DNA from: Sulfurimonas sp. HSL3-7
GTDB taxonomy: Bacteria; Campylobacterota; Campylobacteria; Campylobacterales; Sulfurimonadaceae
Length of the DNA stretch: 64,000 bases
Assembly: GCF_039645985.1 (NCBI RefSeq)
Contig: NZ_CP147919.1
Coordinates: forward strand, 558,001 to 622,000
Direction of reading: 5' to 3'
Shown here: positions 25,685 to 35,364 of the stretch, piece after piece
Layout of the letters: every line of letters begins with the position of its first letter
Position numbering within the stretch: the first letter of the stretch is position 1
The notes under the pieces: generated by a model
Database searches by the model: none
The model's input: only the letters and a program-made list of their open reading frames with translations
What the model was told of the DNA's origin: nothing
Position numbers and translations under genes: made by a program

Positions 25685-26263
25685 TTGCTTATCGTCGGAC
25701 TTGGTAATCCCGGTTCGGCCTATGCCCAGACCCGCCATAATGTCGGGTTCATGGTCATCGATGAACTCCTCTCCCGTCACTCCCATGACTCTATCAAAAA
25801 AGCCGCATTCGAAGGCGAACTTTTCAAGATCAAAGACCATTTTTTACTTAAGCCCACCACTTTTATGAACCTTTCGGGCCGTTCTGTCGCGAGCGTAAAG
25901 AAGTTTTATAAAATTGATGATGTTGTAGTGATCCATGATGATCTAGATCTTCCTTTCGGTGCACTTCGCTTTAAGGTCGGAGGCGGCCACGGCGGCCACA
26001 ACGGTCTGAAATCGACCGATGCTGCTATCGGCAAAGAGTACCTCCGCGTGCGTGTCGGAATAGGGCGGCCGGCGCATAAAGGCGAAGTGACCGGTTTTGT
26101 ACTCGGCAAATACGATGAGGCGCAGCAAGAGCTGCTCAAGGCGCAGATCGCACAGACTGCAGATGCGATCGAGGCACTCTGGCAGGGCGGTTCATGGGAA
26201 GATGTCGCTTCGAAGTACTCCGTTAAAAAGGTGCCGAACAAAGCGAATGCGCCTATCGCTTAA
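25685..26263 (+). CDS. pth: Peptidyl-tRNA hydrolase
   Basis: 192 residues from TTG 25685, one base after the rplY stop. VGLGNPGSAYAQTRHNVGF contains the conserved Asn and the catalytic His of the family, and DLDLPFGALRFKVGGGHGGHNGLKS is the substrate-binding region. It releases peptides from stalled peptidyl-tRNA in the cytoplasm. The TTG start is forced because no ATG or GTG precedes LIVGLGNPG. Confidence 0.94.
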   Translation: MLIVGLGNPGSAYAQTRHNVGFMVIDELLSRHSHDSIKKAAFEGELFKIKDHFLLKPTTFMNLSGRSVASVKKFYKIDDVVVIHDDLDLPFGALRFKVGGGHGGHNGLKSTDAAIGKEYLRVRVGIGRPAHKGEVTGFVLGKYDEAQQELLKAQIAQTADAIEALWQGGSWEDVASKYSVKKVPNKANAPIA

Positions 26264-26341
26264 GGTCACCACAGCGGTATGGCATCCTTTTTATCTAGAT
26301 AGGGTAAAATTTGATATCACTTTGGTAAAGGAAGCCTCCCT

Positions 26342-27430
26342 TTGTTAGCCTTTCGTTATATCGCTTTCCATTACATCAAATACGTTATTATTATTTTAGC
26401 GGCGCTGTGCGCTTTTATGGTCGGTTTCGACTATATGGAAAATATCTCCAAACTGCCTGACTCAGCCAACCTTGTGGTGATCTACCTTGTCTACAAGCTT
26501 TTTTACGCTATCGATATGCTGCTGCCGCTCTCGCTGGTATTCGGCATGATCGCGACAAAGGTGCTGCTGATACGCTCTAATGCATTGGTGGCATTTTTCT
26601 CCATAGGTTACTCTAAAAACGACGTCCTGAAACCTTTTGTCGTTGTCTCTGTTTTTTTCATCTCCATCTACATCGCCTTTCACTCTACATCGGCCTTTGC
26701 CAGGGCGAATGAGTATGCAAGCAATATTGAAAACAGTGCCGGGTACATCCAGCCCACATCCAACCTATTTTTTACTTTCGAAAACAAATATGTTTTTTTC
26801 GGAAAGCTCTACCCGCTTCAGCAGCGTGCAACAGATGTGCGTGTGTTTCAGATGGACGAAGGGAATCTCAAAGAGCTTGTCGTTGCCACAAGTGCCTATT
26901 ATAAAGATGAATATTGGCACGTGCCAAAAGGGCATTTGATGCGTAAACCGGATCATATCTCATTTGAGGGGGCCGGTATAACCATTGAAGAGAGAGAAGA
27001 ACTGGCCCTTTTGAAAGGGTTCAAACCAAAGATACTGGATCAGGTCTATGAAGGTAAGGTCAATTACACGATTATGGATGCGATTGATGCCCTCTTCCTG
27101 CTGACGGATCAAAATGTCAATGTCGACCGGATCAAGAGTGCGCTTTACAAGACCTTTCTGAACCCCTTTTTCGTACCCAGTCTGATCATTATCATCTTCT
27201 TTTTTGTACCGGTATCGCAACGTTTTCTGAATGTGACCCTTTTCAGTTTCGGTGCGATCCTTGCCTCTTTGATGACCTGGTCTCTGCTTTTTATTTTGAG
27301 CGAACTTGCGTTTAACAAGGCAATCTCGAGCGAAGTCGGGATCGTCATGCCTATTCTTCTTCTCTTCATCGGCGCGATTTGGCAGTGGCACCGTCACTCG
27401 ACGCCCGCAAAGAAAAAGAGAGTTTCTTAA
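26342..27430 (+). CDS. lptG: LptF/LptG family permease (lipopolysaccharide export)
   Basis: 362 residues with two N-terminal helices, a third and fourth near 95-115, a periplasmic beta-jellyroll-like domain (about 130-260), and two C-terminal helices. This is the YjgP/YjgQ topology. It forms the inner-membrane part of the Lpt bridge that extracts LPS. The TTG start at 26342 has AAAGGA about 9 bases upstream. LptF and LptG cannot be told apart by eye; the symbol is tentative. Confidence 0.82.
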   Translation: MLAFRYIAFHYIKYVIIILAALCAFMVGFDYMENISKLPDSANLVVIYLVYKLFYAIDMLLPLSLVFGMIATKVLLIRSNALVAFFSIGYSKNDVLKPFVVVSVFFISIYIAFHSTSAFARANEYASNIENSAGYIQPTSNLFFTFENKYVFFGKLYPLQQRATDVRVFQMDEGNLKELVVATSAYYKDEYWHVPKGHLMRKPDHISFEGAGITIEEREELALLKGFKPKILDQVYEGKVNYTIMDAIDALFLLTDQNVNVDRIKSALYKTFLNPFFVPSLIIIIFFFVPVSQRFLNVTLFSFGAILASLMTWSLLFILSELAFNKAISSEVGIVMPILLLFIGAIWQWHRHSTPAKKKRVS

Positions 27431-27456
27431 GGGGTGCCCTTAAACAGATTTGTTTA
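27427..27456 (+). terminator. Tandem hairpins after the permease gene
   Basis: TTAAGGG/CCCTTAA (27427-27433 with 27437-27443, 3-base loop) overlaps the stop codon, and TAAACA/TGTTTA (27441-27446 with 27451-27456) follows at once. There is no T-run, so termination is uncertain; they may instead affect translation or RNA stability before lysA. Confidence 0.3.
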
Positions 27457-27534
27457 GGAGGCAAAAGAGCTTTTCATAAGCACCGTTTCGCTAATATTTC
27501 ATCAATTAAATGCCGGGATCAAGGAAGATAAACG

Positions 27535-28737
27535 ATGAATTTTAAAGAGTTGGCAAACAAATATCAGACACCGCTGTATGTGTATGATCTTGATTATATG
27601 ACAAAGCAGTATGAAGCCTTGAAAGGTGCCTTCAGGGGACGTAAGGCTCTGCTGGCTTATGCAGTGAAAGCGAATTCCAATCTAAGCGTGGTCCGTCATT
27701 TCGCCAAGCTCGGTGCAGGGGCTGACTGTGTCTCTATCGGTGAAGTCCGACGCGCTTTTCTGGCAGGTATCCCAAAGTACAAGATCATCTTTTCGGGTGT
27801 GGGCAAGGGCGATGATGAGATCCGTGAAGCGATCGAGCGCGATATCCTCTACATCAACCTTGAGAGCGACGGTGAGCTAGAACGTGTAGAGATGATCGCA
27901 AAAGAGCTGGGAGCGCAAGCCCGCATCAGTATTCGTGTCAATCCGAACATCGATCCAAAAACACACCCCTATATCTCGACCGGGCTGCATGCCAATAAAT
28001 TCGGCGTCGACATCAACACGGCAAAGCGGATGTACATCCGTGCCAAGAACTCGCAGCACCTGGACCCGGTCGGTATCCACTCGCATATCGGCTCACAGCT
28101 GACCGAACTCGATCCTATCCGCGAAGCAAGCGAGATCGTCGCCGACCTGGTGCGTTCGCTGCAGGCTATCGATATAGATCTCAAGTTTTTTGATGTCGGC
28201 GGCGGTCTTGGTATCAAATACAAGGATGAGACGACGATCGATCCGTATGACTATGCCCAAGCCATTTTAGGCACCCTAACGGGCCTTGACATCACGGTCG
28301 TCGGCGAGCCGGGGCGCTATCTTACGGCCAATGCCGGTTACTTCCTGACCAAAGTGATGTATGAGAAGAAAAACGATGATAAACGTTTTGTGATCGTTGA
28401 CGGGGCGATGAACGATCTTATACGCCCGAGCCTCTACAATGCCTACCACTATGTCGAAGCCGTTGATAAAGAGGGCGAGACGAGCAGGGCGGACATCGTC
28501 GGCCCGGTCTGCGAAAGCGGGGATTTCCTGGCCAAGGATTACGAGCTGCCGGCGCTTGAGCACGATGACCTGCTCGTCATCCACAGTGCCGGTGCCTACG
28601 GTTTCGGCATGGGAAGCAACTACAACACCCGCGGCCGTTCGGCCGAGGTGGCCGTCGAAGAAGGGCAGGACCGTCTGATCCGCCGTAGAGAGACCTTTGA
28701 AGATCTGATCGCTCTGGAAAAAGAGTTTTTGGACTGA
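27535..28737 (+). CDS. lysA: Diaminopimelate decarboxylase
   Basis: 400 residues, fold type III PLP enzyme. Lys45 in AYAVKANSN binds PLP, HIGSQL and GGGLGIKY follow in the barrel, EPGRYL binds phosphate, and VGPVCESGDFLA holds the active-site Cys from the partner subunit. It makes L-lysine from meso-diaminopimelate. It is one base upstream of the HAD gene. Confidence 0.95.
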   Translation: MNFKELANKYQTPLYVYDLDYMTKQYEALKGAFRGRKALLAYAVKANSNLSVVRHFAKLGAGADCVSIGEVRRAFLAGIPKYKIIFSGVGKGDDEIREAIERDILYINLESDGELERVEMIAKELGAQARISIRVNPNIDPKTHPYISTGLHANKFGVDINTAKRMYIRAKNSQHLDPVGIHSHIGSQLTELDPIREASEIVADLVRSLQAIDIDLKFFDVGGGLGIKYKDETTIDPYDYAQAILGTLTGLDITVVGEPGRYLTANAGYFLTKVMYEKKNDDKRFVIVDGAMNDLIRPSLYNAYHYVEAVDKEGETSRADIVGPVCESGDFLAKDYELPALEHDDLLVIHSAGAYGFGMGSNYNTRGRSAEVAVEEGQDRLIRRRETFEDLIALEKEFLD

Positions 28738-28738
28738 G

Positions 28739-29518
28739 ATGTTTTTCATTGATGTTCAGGGGACATTGATCGACGACGAAAAGCGTCTCCCCATCAATGG
28801 GGCACTCGATTTTATCGCACGTCTCAACCGCGAAAAGATCCCCTATATGATCATCACAAACAACACGAAACAGGGCTCCGAGGCATTCAGAAGCTATCTC
28901 AATTCGCTCGGTTTTGCCATTGACGAAGCACACTACCTCGACCCGCTGATGCTGCTCTCTTCGAAGATCGCAGAAGGTTCGCGTGTCGCGGCCTACGGTT
29001 CGGAACCTTTTTTAAACGAGCTGGTCAAATTGGGCTATCGCCTTGATTACACCGCACCGGAGTCGGTCGTCATCGGCATCAAGCAGCACTTTGACAGTGA
29101 AGAGTATGCGCAGATCATAGGGTTTCTTTTAGAGGGTTCAAAACTTGTGGGGATGCACCAGTCGACGTTGTACGCCAAAGAGAACAAGCGCTATCCCGGC
29201 GTCGGGGCGATCCTGAAAATGCTCAGTTTTGCAACGTCGGCAGACTATGAGGTCGTGGGAAAGCCGAGTGAACTTTTTTATTTGCGGGCGTTAGAGAAGC
29301 TGCAGATGCAAGAAAAAGAGGCAAGTTTTGATAAAATCACGATTATAAGCGATGATGTCAAAGGCGATCTTGTCGGGGCCAAGGTTCTGGGGATGAGAAC
29401 GGTTTTTGTACTCAGCGGAAAGTACAAAAAGGCAGAAGAGATCATTCCGATGCTGGAGAGATCACAGCAGCCGGCGTTGATCTGCAGCGATATGATGGAA
29501 GTGGGAGAGAAAGTATGA
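28739..29518 (+). CDS. HAD-IIA family hydrolase (NagD-like) with altered motif I
   Basis: 259 residues. The N-terminus reads FIDVQGTLID; HAD phosphatases normally have DxDGT, so Asp5 (nucleophile) is kept while the general acid/base Asp is Gln7. TNNTKQG is motif II with the IIA cap following, and ISDDVKGDLVGAK is motif IV. It may be a phosphatase with altered chemistry or a different HAD activity; the substrate is unknown. It sits between lysA and pheA, overlapping pheA by 4 bases, which ties it to amino acid biosynthesis by position only. Confidence 0.78.
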   Translation: MFFIDVQGTLIDDEKRLPINGALDFIARLNREKIPYMIITNNTKQGSEAFRSYLNSLGFAIDEAHYLDPLMLLSSKIAEGSRVAAYGSEPFLNELVKLGYRLDYTAPESVVIGIKQHFDSEEYAQIIGFLLEGSKLVGMHQSTLYAKENKRYPGVGAILKMLSFATSADYEVVGKPSELFYLRALEKLQMQEKEASFDKITIISDDVKGDLVGAKVLGMRTVFVLSGKYKKAEEIIPMLERSQQPALICSDMMEVGEKV

Positions 29519-30597
29519 AAACATTGGATGATTGTCGAAAAGAGATCGACCGAATAGACGAAGCGCTGCTCGACCTTTTGAACGAACGAATGCGCGTGGT
29601 CGAGCGTGTCGGCGAGATCAAACACGAGACAGGCGGGGCGATCTACCGGCCGGAACGCGAGAAAGCGATCATCGAACGTCTCAGCAAGATCTCGAAAGAG
29701 AGAGGCGGTATTCTAAACCAGGCTGCCATCGAAGCGCTCTACCTTGAAATATTCGCCGTATCAAGAAACCTTGAACTGCCGGAGCGCATCGCCTATCTCG
29801 GGCCGGAAGGCAGTTTTACCCACCAGGCGGCAGAATCGCGTTTCGGTGCGATGAGCGAGTACCTCTCTCTGGGCTCCATCCATTCGGTCTTTAAGACGCT
29901 TGAAGCCGGGCGCGCAAAGTTCGGTGTCGTCCCTATCGAGAACTCGCGAGACGGTGTGGTCGGCGAAACACTTGACCTGCTGGCAAAAAGTTCCGTCAAG
30001 ATCGTTGCCGAGCTCTATATGCCGATCCATATGGCCTTTGCGACAAAGGCGGAGCACTTCAAGGATATAAAGCGCATCTACTCTAAAGACAAAGGGTTCG
30101 GTCAGTGCCGGGAGTTTTTACAGGAACATGAGCTGCTTCATATCGAACAGATCCCGGTCGAATCAACGGCAAAAGCGGCTATCCTTGCTTTTGAAGATCC
30201 GGAAGCTGCCGCGATCTGCAGCCATATCGCCGCCAAACTATACGGGGTGCCGACGATGTTCGAGAACATCGAGGATGTGCACGACAACACCACGCGCTTC
30301 TTTATTTTAAGCGATTTTAAAAATGCACCGAGCGGTGACGACAAGACTTCGCTCTTTGTACGCCTCAAGGATGCGGAGAAAGCGGGTGCTTTGGTCCACT
30401 TCCTGAGTGATTTCGATACGGCCAAGATCAATATGAGCAAGATCGAATCGCGTCCTGCCCACGATGAGAGCGGGTTCGCCTACTGGTTTTTTATGGATAT
30501 CTACGGCCATATCGATGATCCGGCGATCCAAGAAGTACTGCAAGAACACAATGAAGAGATCACATGGCTTGGAAGCTATGTTAAAGGGGAGTTATGA
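29515..30597 (+). CDS. pheA: Chorismate mutase/prephenate dehydratase (P-protein)
   Basis: 360 residues in three parts: an AroQ-type chorismate mutase (about 1-85, starting LDDCRKEIDRIDEALLDLL), prephenate dehydratase (about 92-270, with TTRFFIL holding the catalytic Thr), and a C-terminal ACT domain with the ESRP motif (KIESRPAHDE) for phenylalanine feedback. It makes phenylpyruvate. In this genome it also feeds the aromatic amino acid used by the ammonia-lyase. It overlaps hisC by 4 bases. Confidence 0.95.
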   Translation: MKTLDDCRKEIDRIDEALLDLLNERMRVVERVGEIKHETGGAIYRPEREKAIIERLSKISKERGGILNQAAIEALYLEIFAVSRNLELPERIAYLGPEGSFTHQAAESRFGAMSEYLSLGSIHSVFKTLEAGRAKFGVVPIENSRDGVVGETLDLLAKSSVKIVAELYMPIHMAFATKAEHFKDIKRIYSKDKGFGQCREFLQEHELLHIEQIPVESTAKAAILAFEDPEAAAICSHIAAKLYGVPTMFENIEDVHDNTTRFFILSDFKNAPSGDDKTSLFVRLKDAEKAGALVHFLSDFDTAKINMSKIESRPAHDESGFAYWFFMDIYGHIDDPAIQEVLQEHNEEITWLGSYVKGEL

Positions 30598-31691
30598 AAT
30601 TTAATCCGGTTTTAGACAATCTTGTAAGTTATGAGGCAGGCAAGCCGATCGAACTCGTTGTACGAGATTTCGGGATCGATCCTAAAGATGTCGTCAAATT
30701 GGCAAGCAATGAGAACCCGTACGGCTGCTCGCCGAAAGTACAGCAGGCCGTCGGTGATATCGTTTCCAAGATGGCCCTCTATCCGGACGATTCGATGTAC
30801 AAGCTCAAAGCAGGGCTTTCCAAGCGTTTTAATGTGGATGAGAAAGAGATCATTATCGGTGCGGGCAGTGACCAGGTGATCGAGTTCGCCATCCATGCAA
30901 AAGCGAATGCGCAGAGCAAGATCCTGATCAACAGTATCACGTTCGCGATGTATGAGATCTATGCCCACCATATCGGTGCGGAAGTGATCCGAACCAAGTC
31001 CCGCGAACACGATATGGATGAGTTCTATGAACTCTATCTCGAGCACAAACCGTCGATCATCTTTTTGTGTGTACCGAACAATCCGACAGGAGAGAGTGTG
31101 GACGCCAAGGCGGTGAAGGAGTTTATCGCCAAAATAGACAAAGAGACGCTGGTGATCGTGGATGGGGCATATATGGAGTATACGCACTATAAAGATCCGA
31201 GTAAGGCGCTGATGCCCGATGAACTGGTCGCGTCATTCGAGAACGTCCTTTATCTTGGTACATTTTCCAAAGCGTACGGATTGGGAGGTATGCGTGTCGG
31301 CTACGGCATCGCTTCGCGCGATATCATTATGGCCCTGTATAAACTCAGGCCGCCGTTTAACGTTACCACCCTCTCTTTGGAAGCAGCCAGTGTAGCACTT
31401 GAAGACGAGGCTTTCGTCGAATTTTCGATTGCCAAAAACTTTGAGGAGATGGGTCGTTATGATGCCTTTGCCAAAAAGATGGGCATACAGACAATCGACA
31501 GTTATACAAACTTTGTCACACTCTGCCTGAACGATGATCAAGATTCTACGGAGCTTGCTGATGTACTGCTGCGTCAGGGGATGATTGTCCGCAACCTGAA
31601 GGGGTACGGTCTGAATGCCATCCGTGTCACCATCGGTACCCCTGCCCAAAACGACCGTTTCTTCGAGCTGACGGAGCCCCTTCTCTCGTAA
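30594..31691 (+). CDS. hisC: Histidinol-phosphate aminotransferase
   Basis: 365 residues, fold type I PLP aminotransferase. KLASNENPYGCSP is the N-terminal signature, VPNNPTGE the Asn contact, and GTFSKAYGLGGMRVGY holds the PLP Lys. In organisms with pheA next door it may also transaminate phenylpyruvate. It overlaps pheA by 4 bases and ends the lysA-HAD-pheA-hisC unit. Confidence 0.94.
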   Translation: MKFNPVLDNLVSYEAGKPIELVVRDFGIDPKDVVKLASNENPYGCSPKVQQAVGDIVSKMALYPDDSMYKLKAGLSKRFNVDEKEIIIGAGSDQVIEFAIHAKANAQSKILINSITFAMYEIYAHHIGAEVIRTKSREHDMDEFYELYLEHKPSIIFLCVPNNPTGESVDAKAVKEFIAKIDKETLVIVDGAYMEYTHYKDPSKALMPDELVASFENVLYLGTFSKAYGLGGMRVGYGIASRDIIMALYKLRPPFNVTTLSLEAASVALEDEAFVEFSIAKNFEEMGRYDAFAKKMGIQTIDSYTNFVTLCLNDDQDSTELADVLLRQGMIVRNLKGYGLNAIRVTIGTPAQNDRFFELTEPLLS

Positions 31692-32013
31692 CACCCCCTA
31701 TCCCGGCCGCAAAAAATGCTTTGCGGCCAGCTCAGGTGGCGCTGACCCTTTCTGCTTGGTTCTTTTTCAGGCACAGAGATAAAAAAGAACTTATATTTGC
31801 TGAACAAGGGGCAGCGCAAGAGTTACAAGAGAAATTCTTTGATAGTATGTCGTCAAAAGCATACGGCGGGTTCAGAGAGAAAATGGCGTCAGCCCATTTC
31901 CCGAAACAGACAAAACGCAGAAATGCTATTAAAAAATATTATCTCTTAGCGGAACAACCAGGAGATGATGATAGAATTCACGTGATTAAAACGTGAGCAA
32001 AAATAGGATATAT
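31692..32013. other. Intergenic region between hisC and dxs
   Basis: A 322-base spacer. It begins with the hairpin at 31705-31728. A 91-codon plus-strand frame (31721-31996, TTG start) is AT-rich, and its second half (about 31840-31990, KAYGGFREKMASAHFPKQ) looks like decayed coding DNA, but it has no ribosome-binding site and starts inside the hairpin, so I do not call a gene. Confidence 0.4.
31705..31728 (+). terminator. GC-rich hairpin after hisC
   Basis: GGCCGCAAA and TTTGCGGCC form a perfect 9-base stem with a 6-base loop, 13 bases after the hisC stop. No T-run follows, so it is a possible but not a textbook intrinsic terminator. Confidence 0.45.
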
Positions 32014-33837
32014 ATGGATATTTCTTCATATTCACTCGATGAATTACAGAAACTTTGCGGTGATATTCGTGAACGTATCTTAGAGGTGGTAAGTGTCAAT
32101 GGCGGCCACCTGAGTTCGACGTTGGGCGCTACCGAACTTATTGTTGCGATGCACAAGGTCTTTGATTCCAAAAAAGACCCCTTTATCTTCGACGTCTCCC
32201 ATCAGGCATATGCGCATAAACTGATTACAGACCGCTGGGAAGCGTTCGCTACGCTGCGCCAGTTCGGCGGACTGAGCGGCTATACCAAACCCTCGGAATC
32301 CGAAGATGATTTTTTCGTTGCGGGCCACAGTTCAACCTCTATTTCACTCGGCGTCGGGGCCGCCAAGGCAATCACCCTCAAAGGCGAGCAGAAGAGCCGT
32401 ATTCCTGTCGCGATGATCGGTGACGGTTCGATCACGGCCGGGATGGCGTTTGAGGCGCTCAATGAGCTGGGCGACCGCAAATACCCGATGGTGATCATCC
32501 TCAACGACAACGAGATGAGTATCGCCAAGCCGATCGGGGCACTTTCACGTATGCTCACCTCGACGATGGCGAGCCCTTTCTACCAGAAGTTCAAAAAACG
32601 AACGGAATCTTTTGTCGACAATTTCGGCGACGGGGCGCACTATCTGGCCAAGCGGTTTGAAGAGTCCTTCAAGCTGATCACCCCGGGTATCCTGTTTGAA
32701 GAGCTGGGGATAGAATATATCGGTCCGGTGGACGGGCATGACCTTAAGACGCTGATCGATACTTTCGAGATGGCTAAAGCGATGGGCAAACCGGTTATCA
32801 TCCACGCGCAGACAGTCAAAGGCAAAGGGTACAAAATCGCCGAAGGGCAGCACGAGAAATGGCACGGTGTCGGCCCTTTCGACCGTGAGAGCGGTTCCAG
32901 CGCCCCAAAAAACGGTCCAAAGGCGGCAACGCAGATCTATACCGAAGCGATGCTCGCCCTCTGTGAAAAAAACCGGAAGGTGGTCGGTGTTACGGCGGCA
33001 ATGCCGGGGGGTACGGGTCTTACGGCCCTGATCGAGAAATACCCCGATCGTTTCTGGGACGCGGCGATCGCCGAACAGCATGCCGTCACGTCAATGGGTG
33101 CCCTGGCGCACGAAGGGTTCAAGCCCTTCTGCACCATCTACTCGACCTTTATGCAGCGCGGTTACGACCAGGTGATCCACGATGTCTGTCTGATGGACCT
33201 GCCGGTTGTCTTTGCAATGGACAGAGCCGGGACGGTCGGCGAAGACGGAGAGACCCATCAGGGCGCCTTCGATGTCAGCTTCATGCGGGCTATCCCGAAC
33301 ATGCGTCTCTGTGCCCCGAGGGATGAACTTTCATTCCATCACGCCATCGATTTCGCGAGCACGTACGCCCACCCGCTCTCTCTCCGTTATCCGAGAGGGG
33401 CGTTTTTAGAAGCCGATCTGCCGGAGTCGCTTCCGTTTGAAGAGGGCAAGTCGCAACTGCTGATTGAGAGTGAAGGCGATGTTCTTTTCATCGGCTACGG
33501 CAACGGGGTCGGCCGGGCCGCACAGACAAGGGCCTTGATGGGAAGCGATGCAGCACTGCTTGATCTCCGTTTTGTCAAACCGCTTGACGGAACGATGTTG
33601 AAAACTCTGGCGAAAAAACACAAAAAGTGGTTCGTCTTCAGCGACAGCGCCAAGATGGGCGGCGTCGGTTCCGCCATCCTGGAGTTTCTCTCTGAAGCGA
33701 AGATCGGCGGCATCGACATAACAAGTTTTGAATATGAGGATGCCTTCATCACCCACGGCAACACCAAGCTTGTGGAAGAGTCGCTTGGACTGAGCCCTCA
33801 AAAACTGGCAGAGAGAGTCAGGGCTGCTTTAGCATAA
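32014..33837 (+). CDS. dxs: 1-deoxy-D-xylulose-5-phosphate synthase
   Basis: 607 residues from ATG 32014, chosen because AGGA lies 6 bases upstream; GTG 31993 would add seven residues. HLSSTLGATEL and DVSHQAYAHK are the thiamine-site His region, GDGSITAGMAFEALN the Mg/TPP motif, and DRAGTVGEDGETHQGAFD the transketolase central domain. It condenses pyruvate with glyceraldehyde-3-phosphate in the MEP isoprenoid pathway. It overlaps the pgeF gene tail-to-tail by 20 bases. Confidence 0.94.
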   Translation: MDISSYSLDELQKLCGDIRERILEVVSVNGGHLSSTLGATELIVAMHKVFDSKKDPFIFDVSHQAYAHKLITDRWEAFATLRQFGGLSGYTKPSESEDDFFVAGHSSTSISLGVGAAKAITLKGEQKSRIPVAMIGDGSITAGMAFEALNELGDRKYPMVIILNDNEMSIAKPIGALSRMLTSTMASPFYQKFKKRTESFVDNFGDGAHYLAKRFEESFKLITPGILFEELGIEYIGPVDGHDLKTLIDTFEMAKAMGKPVIIHAQTVKGKGYKIAEGQHEKWHGVGPFDRESGSSAPKNGPKAATQIYTEAMLALCEKNRKVVGVTAAMPGGTGLTALIEKYPDRFWDAAIAEQHAVTSMGALAHEGFKPFCTIYSTFMQRGYDQVIHDVCLMDLPVVFAMDRAGTVGEDGETHQGAFDVSFMRAIPNMRLCAPRDELSFHHAIDFASTYAHPLSLRYPRGAFLEADLPESLPFEEGKSQLLIESEGDVLFIGYGNGVGRAAQTRALMGSDAALLDLRFVKPLDGTMLKTLAKKHKKWFVFSDSAKMGGVGSAILEFLSEAKIGGIDITSFEYEDAFITHGNTKLVEESLGLSPQKLAERVRAALA

Positions 33838-34582
33838 GCACGCCGGCAATACGCCCGGTCTTCTGATTGTCGGCCCTGTACGAGAAAAAAGTATCGTTTT
33901 CGCAGGCGTTGCATATACTCAGATCTTCGATGTTTTCATGCCTAATGCCGAGATCTTGCAGTTGTCTGTGGATAATGGCATTGACTTCGAGATAGTAGCG
34001 ACCTTGCCGCTCAACGACGGCAAAGCCGAATCCCTCTTCTGTCACCTCTTTGGCTATCTTTTCACCTACCTCATAACAGCAATTTTGAATGGATGGCCCA
34101 AGAACAACACGAATATCTTCGCGTTTACAACCGAAATGTTGCTGCATCTTTCTGATCGTTTTGGGCACGATGGCTTTGATTGCACCTGCCCGTCCGGCAT
34201 GGGCAACGGCGATGACGTTTTCTACAGGATCGAAAAGCAGCACCGGCGTGCAGTCGGCAGTCATCACCATAAGCGGGATATCGGGCTCATTGGTGATAAG
34301 CGCGTCACATTCTGGCGGATGTTCAAACCCGTGCAGCGTGGTGTCGACAATAAGGACCTTGTCGGAGTGGATCTGGCGCATATGGACCAGCTTTTTTAGT
34401 TCGTAGCCCAGTGATCGGGCCAGGCTCCGCTGGTTGTTGATGACATCTTCTGGCTTGTCGCCCACATGGAAAGCGAGGTTGTTGCTGCTGTAGGGAGGCT
34501 TTGAGACGCCGCCATGACGGGTGGTAAAGGTGTGGATGATCTGCGGGAAGTGTTGTAAAAGTCGGCTGCTTGGTTTTTGCAT
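33818..34582 (-). CDS. pgeF: PgeF-type purine nucleoside phosphorylase / peptidoglycan editing factor (YfiH, laccase-domain)
   Basis: 254 residues from the ATG at 34582 (an in-frame start at 34642 adds 20 weakly supported residues). FTTRHGGVSKPPYSSNNLA, MRQIHSDKV, MTADCTPVLLFDP and AVAHAGRAG hold the zinc-binding His/Cys set of the DUF152 family. Members act as purine nucleoside phosphorylases/adenosine deaminases and in peptidoglycan editing. It is convergent with and overlaps dxs. Confidence 0.88.
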   Translation of the reverse strand: MQKPSSRLLQHFPQIIHTFTTRHGGVSKPPYSSNNLAFHVGDKPEDVINNQRSLARSLGYELKKLVHMRQIHSDKVLIVDTTLHGFEHPPECDALITNEPDIPLMVMTADCTPVLLFDPVENVIAVAHAGRAGAIKAIVPKTIRKMQQHFGCKREDIRVVLGPSIQNCCYEVGEKIAKEVTEEGFGFAVVERQGRYYLEVNAIIHRQLQDLGIRHENIEDLSICNACENDTFFSYRADNQKTGRIAGVLMLKQP

Positions 34583-34708
34583 GCTTTGATTATACAGCAG
34601 GCTGTGTTTAATTACTCTCATTGCTTTGACAGTGAACCGCAACGTTTTATAAATTTGAGCGTTATATCATAGTAGAATATTTAAAAGGGATGGATGTCCC
34701 ACTAAAGG

Positions 34709-35122
34709 ATGGTCATGAGATTTGCAATAGTATCGGTCGTGTTTATGACATATTTGAGCGTTTACGCCAATGCTATCGATTTTAAAGAGGGGAATTGGCG
34801 CATCGAGATGAAGACAGAGATCGTCGGAATGCCGATGCAGATGCCGGTCATGACCTTTGAGCAGTGCCTTAAGAAAGAGGCGATGGTCCCTGCGCAGAAG
34901 AGTCAGGACGGTTCAGAGTGCAAGATCGTTGAACAGCATGTCAAGGGTAATACGGTCACGTGGGCAGTAGAGTGCCCCGAGTCGAAAGGCAGCGGAACCA
35001 TAACCTATAAAAATACAAGTTTTAACGGCAGAGTAGATCTGGAGATGCGGGGTCAAAACGGAGGGATGAAAATGACGAATATTATGAAAGGCAGCTATAT
35101 AGGACCTTGCGACAAACAGTAG
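34709..35122 (+). CDS. DUF3617-family secreted protein
   Basis: 137 residues with a signal peptide (MRFAIVSVVFMTYLSVYANA). FKEGNWRIEMKTEIVGMP and four Cys residues (QCLKK, SECKI, VECPE, GPCDK), which would form two disulphides, are the DUF3617 pattern. It should be a small periplasmic protein of unknown function. GTG 34709 or ATG 34715 may start it, with AAAGGATG close upstream. Confidence 0.78.
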   Translation: MVMRFAIVSVVFMTYLSVYANAIDFKEGNWRIEMKTEIVGMPMQMPVMTFEQCLKKEAMVPAQKSQDGSECKIVEQHVKGNTVTWAVECPESKGSGTITYKNTSFNGRVDLEMRGQNGGMKMTNIMKGSYIGPCDKQ

Positions 35123-35364
35123 CAACGTAAAGGACGGTTCTAAAGAAGCTTTTTGTGTAGGGACAGGATAGATGCGCTTGTCTAAATGCCCGTTGTACGT
35201 TAAAAACAGAGACGCGACTGCGGGGTATACTGATCTCATCTCTTTTGAGGCGGGACACGCGACAAATGTAACGTTTAACCTAACTTTTTAAACTAGAGTT
35301 TACATACTAAGTCCCCTCCCAAGAAACTCTGCTAAAATATGGCACTATCACGATTCAAGGAGCG

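Noticed and set aside
31721-31996. 91-codon frame before dxs
   Set aside because: It starts with TTG inside a GC-rich hairpin and has no ribosome-binding site. It might be a gene remnant, but a functional gene is not supported.
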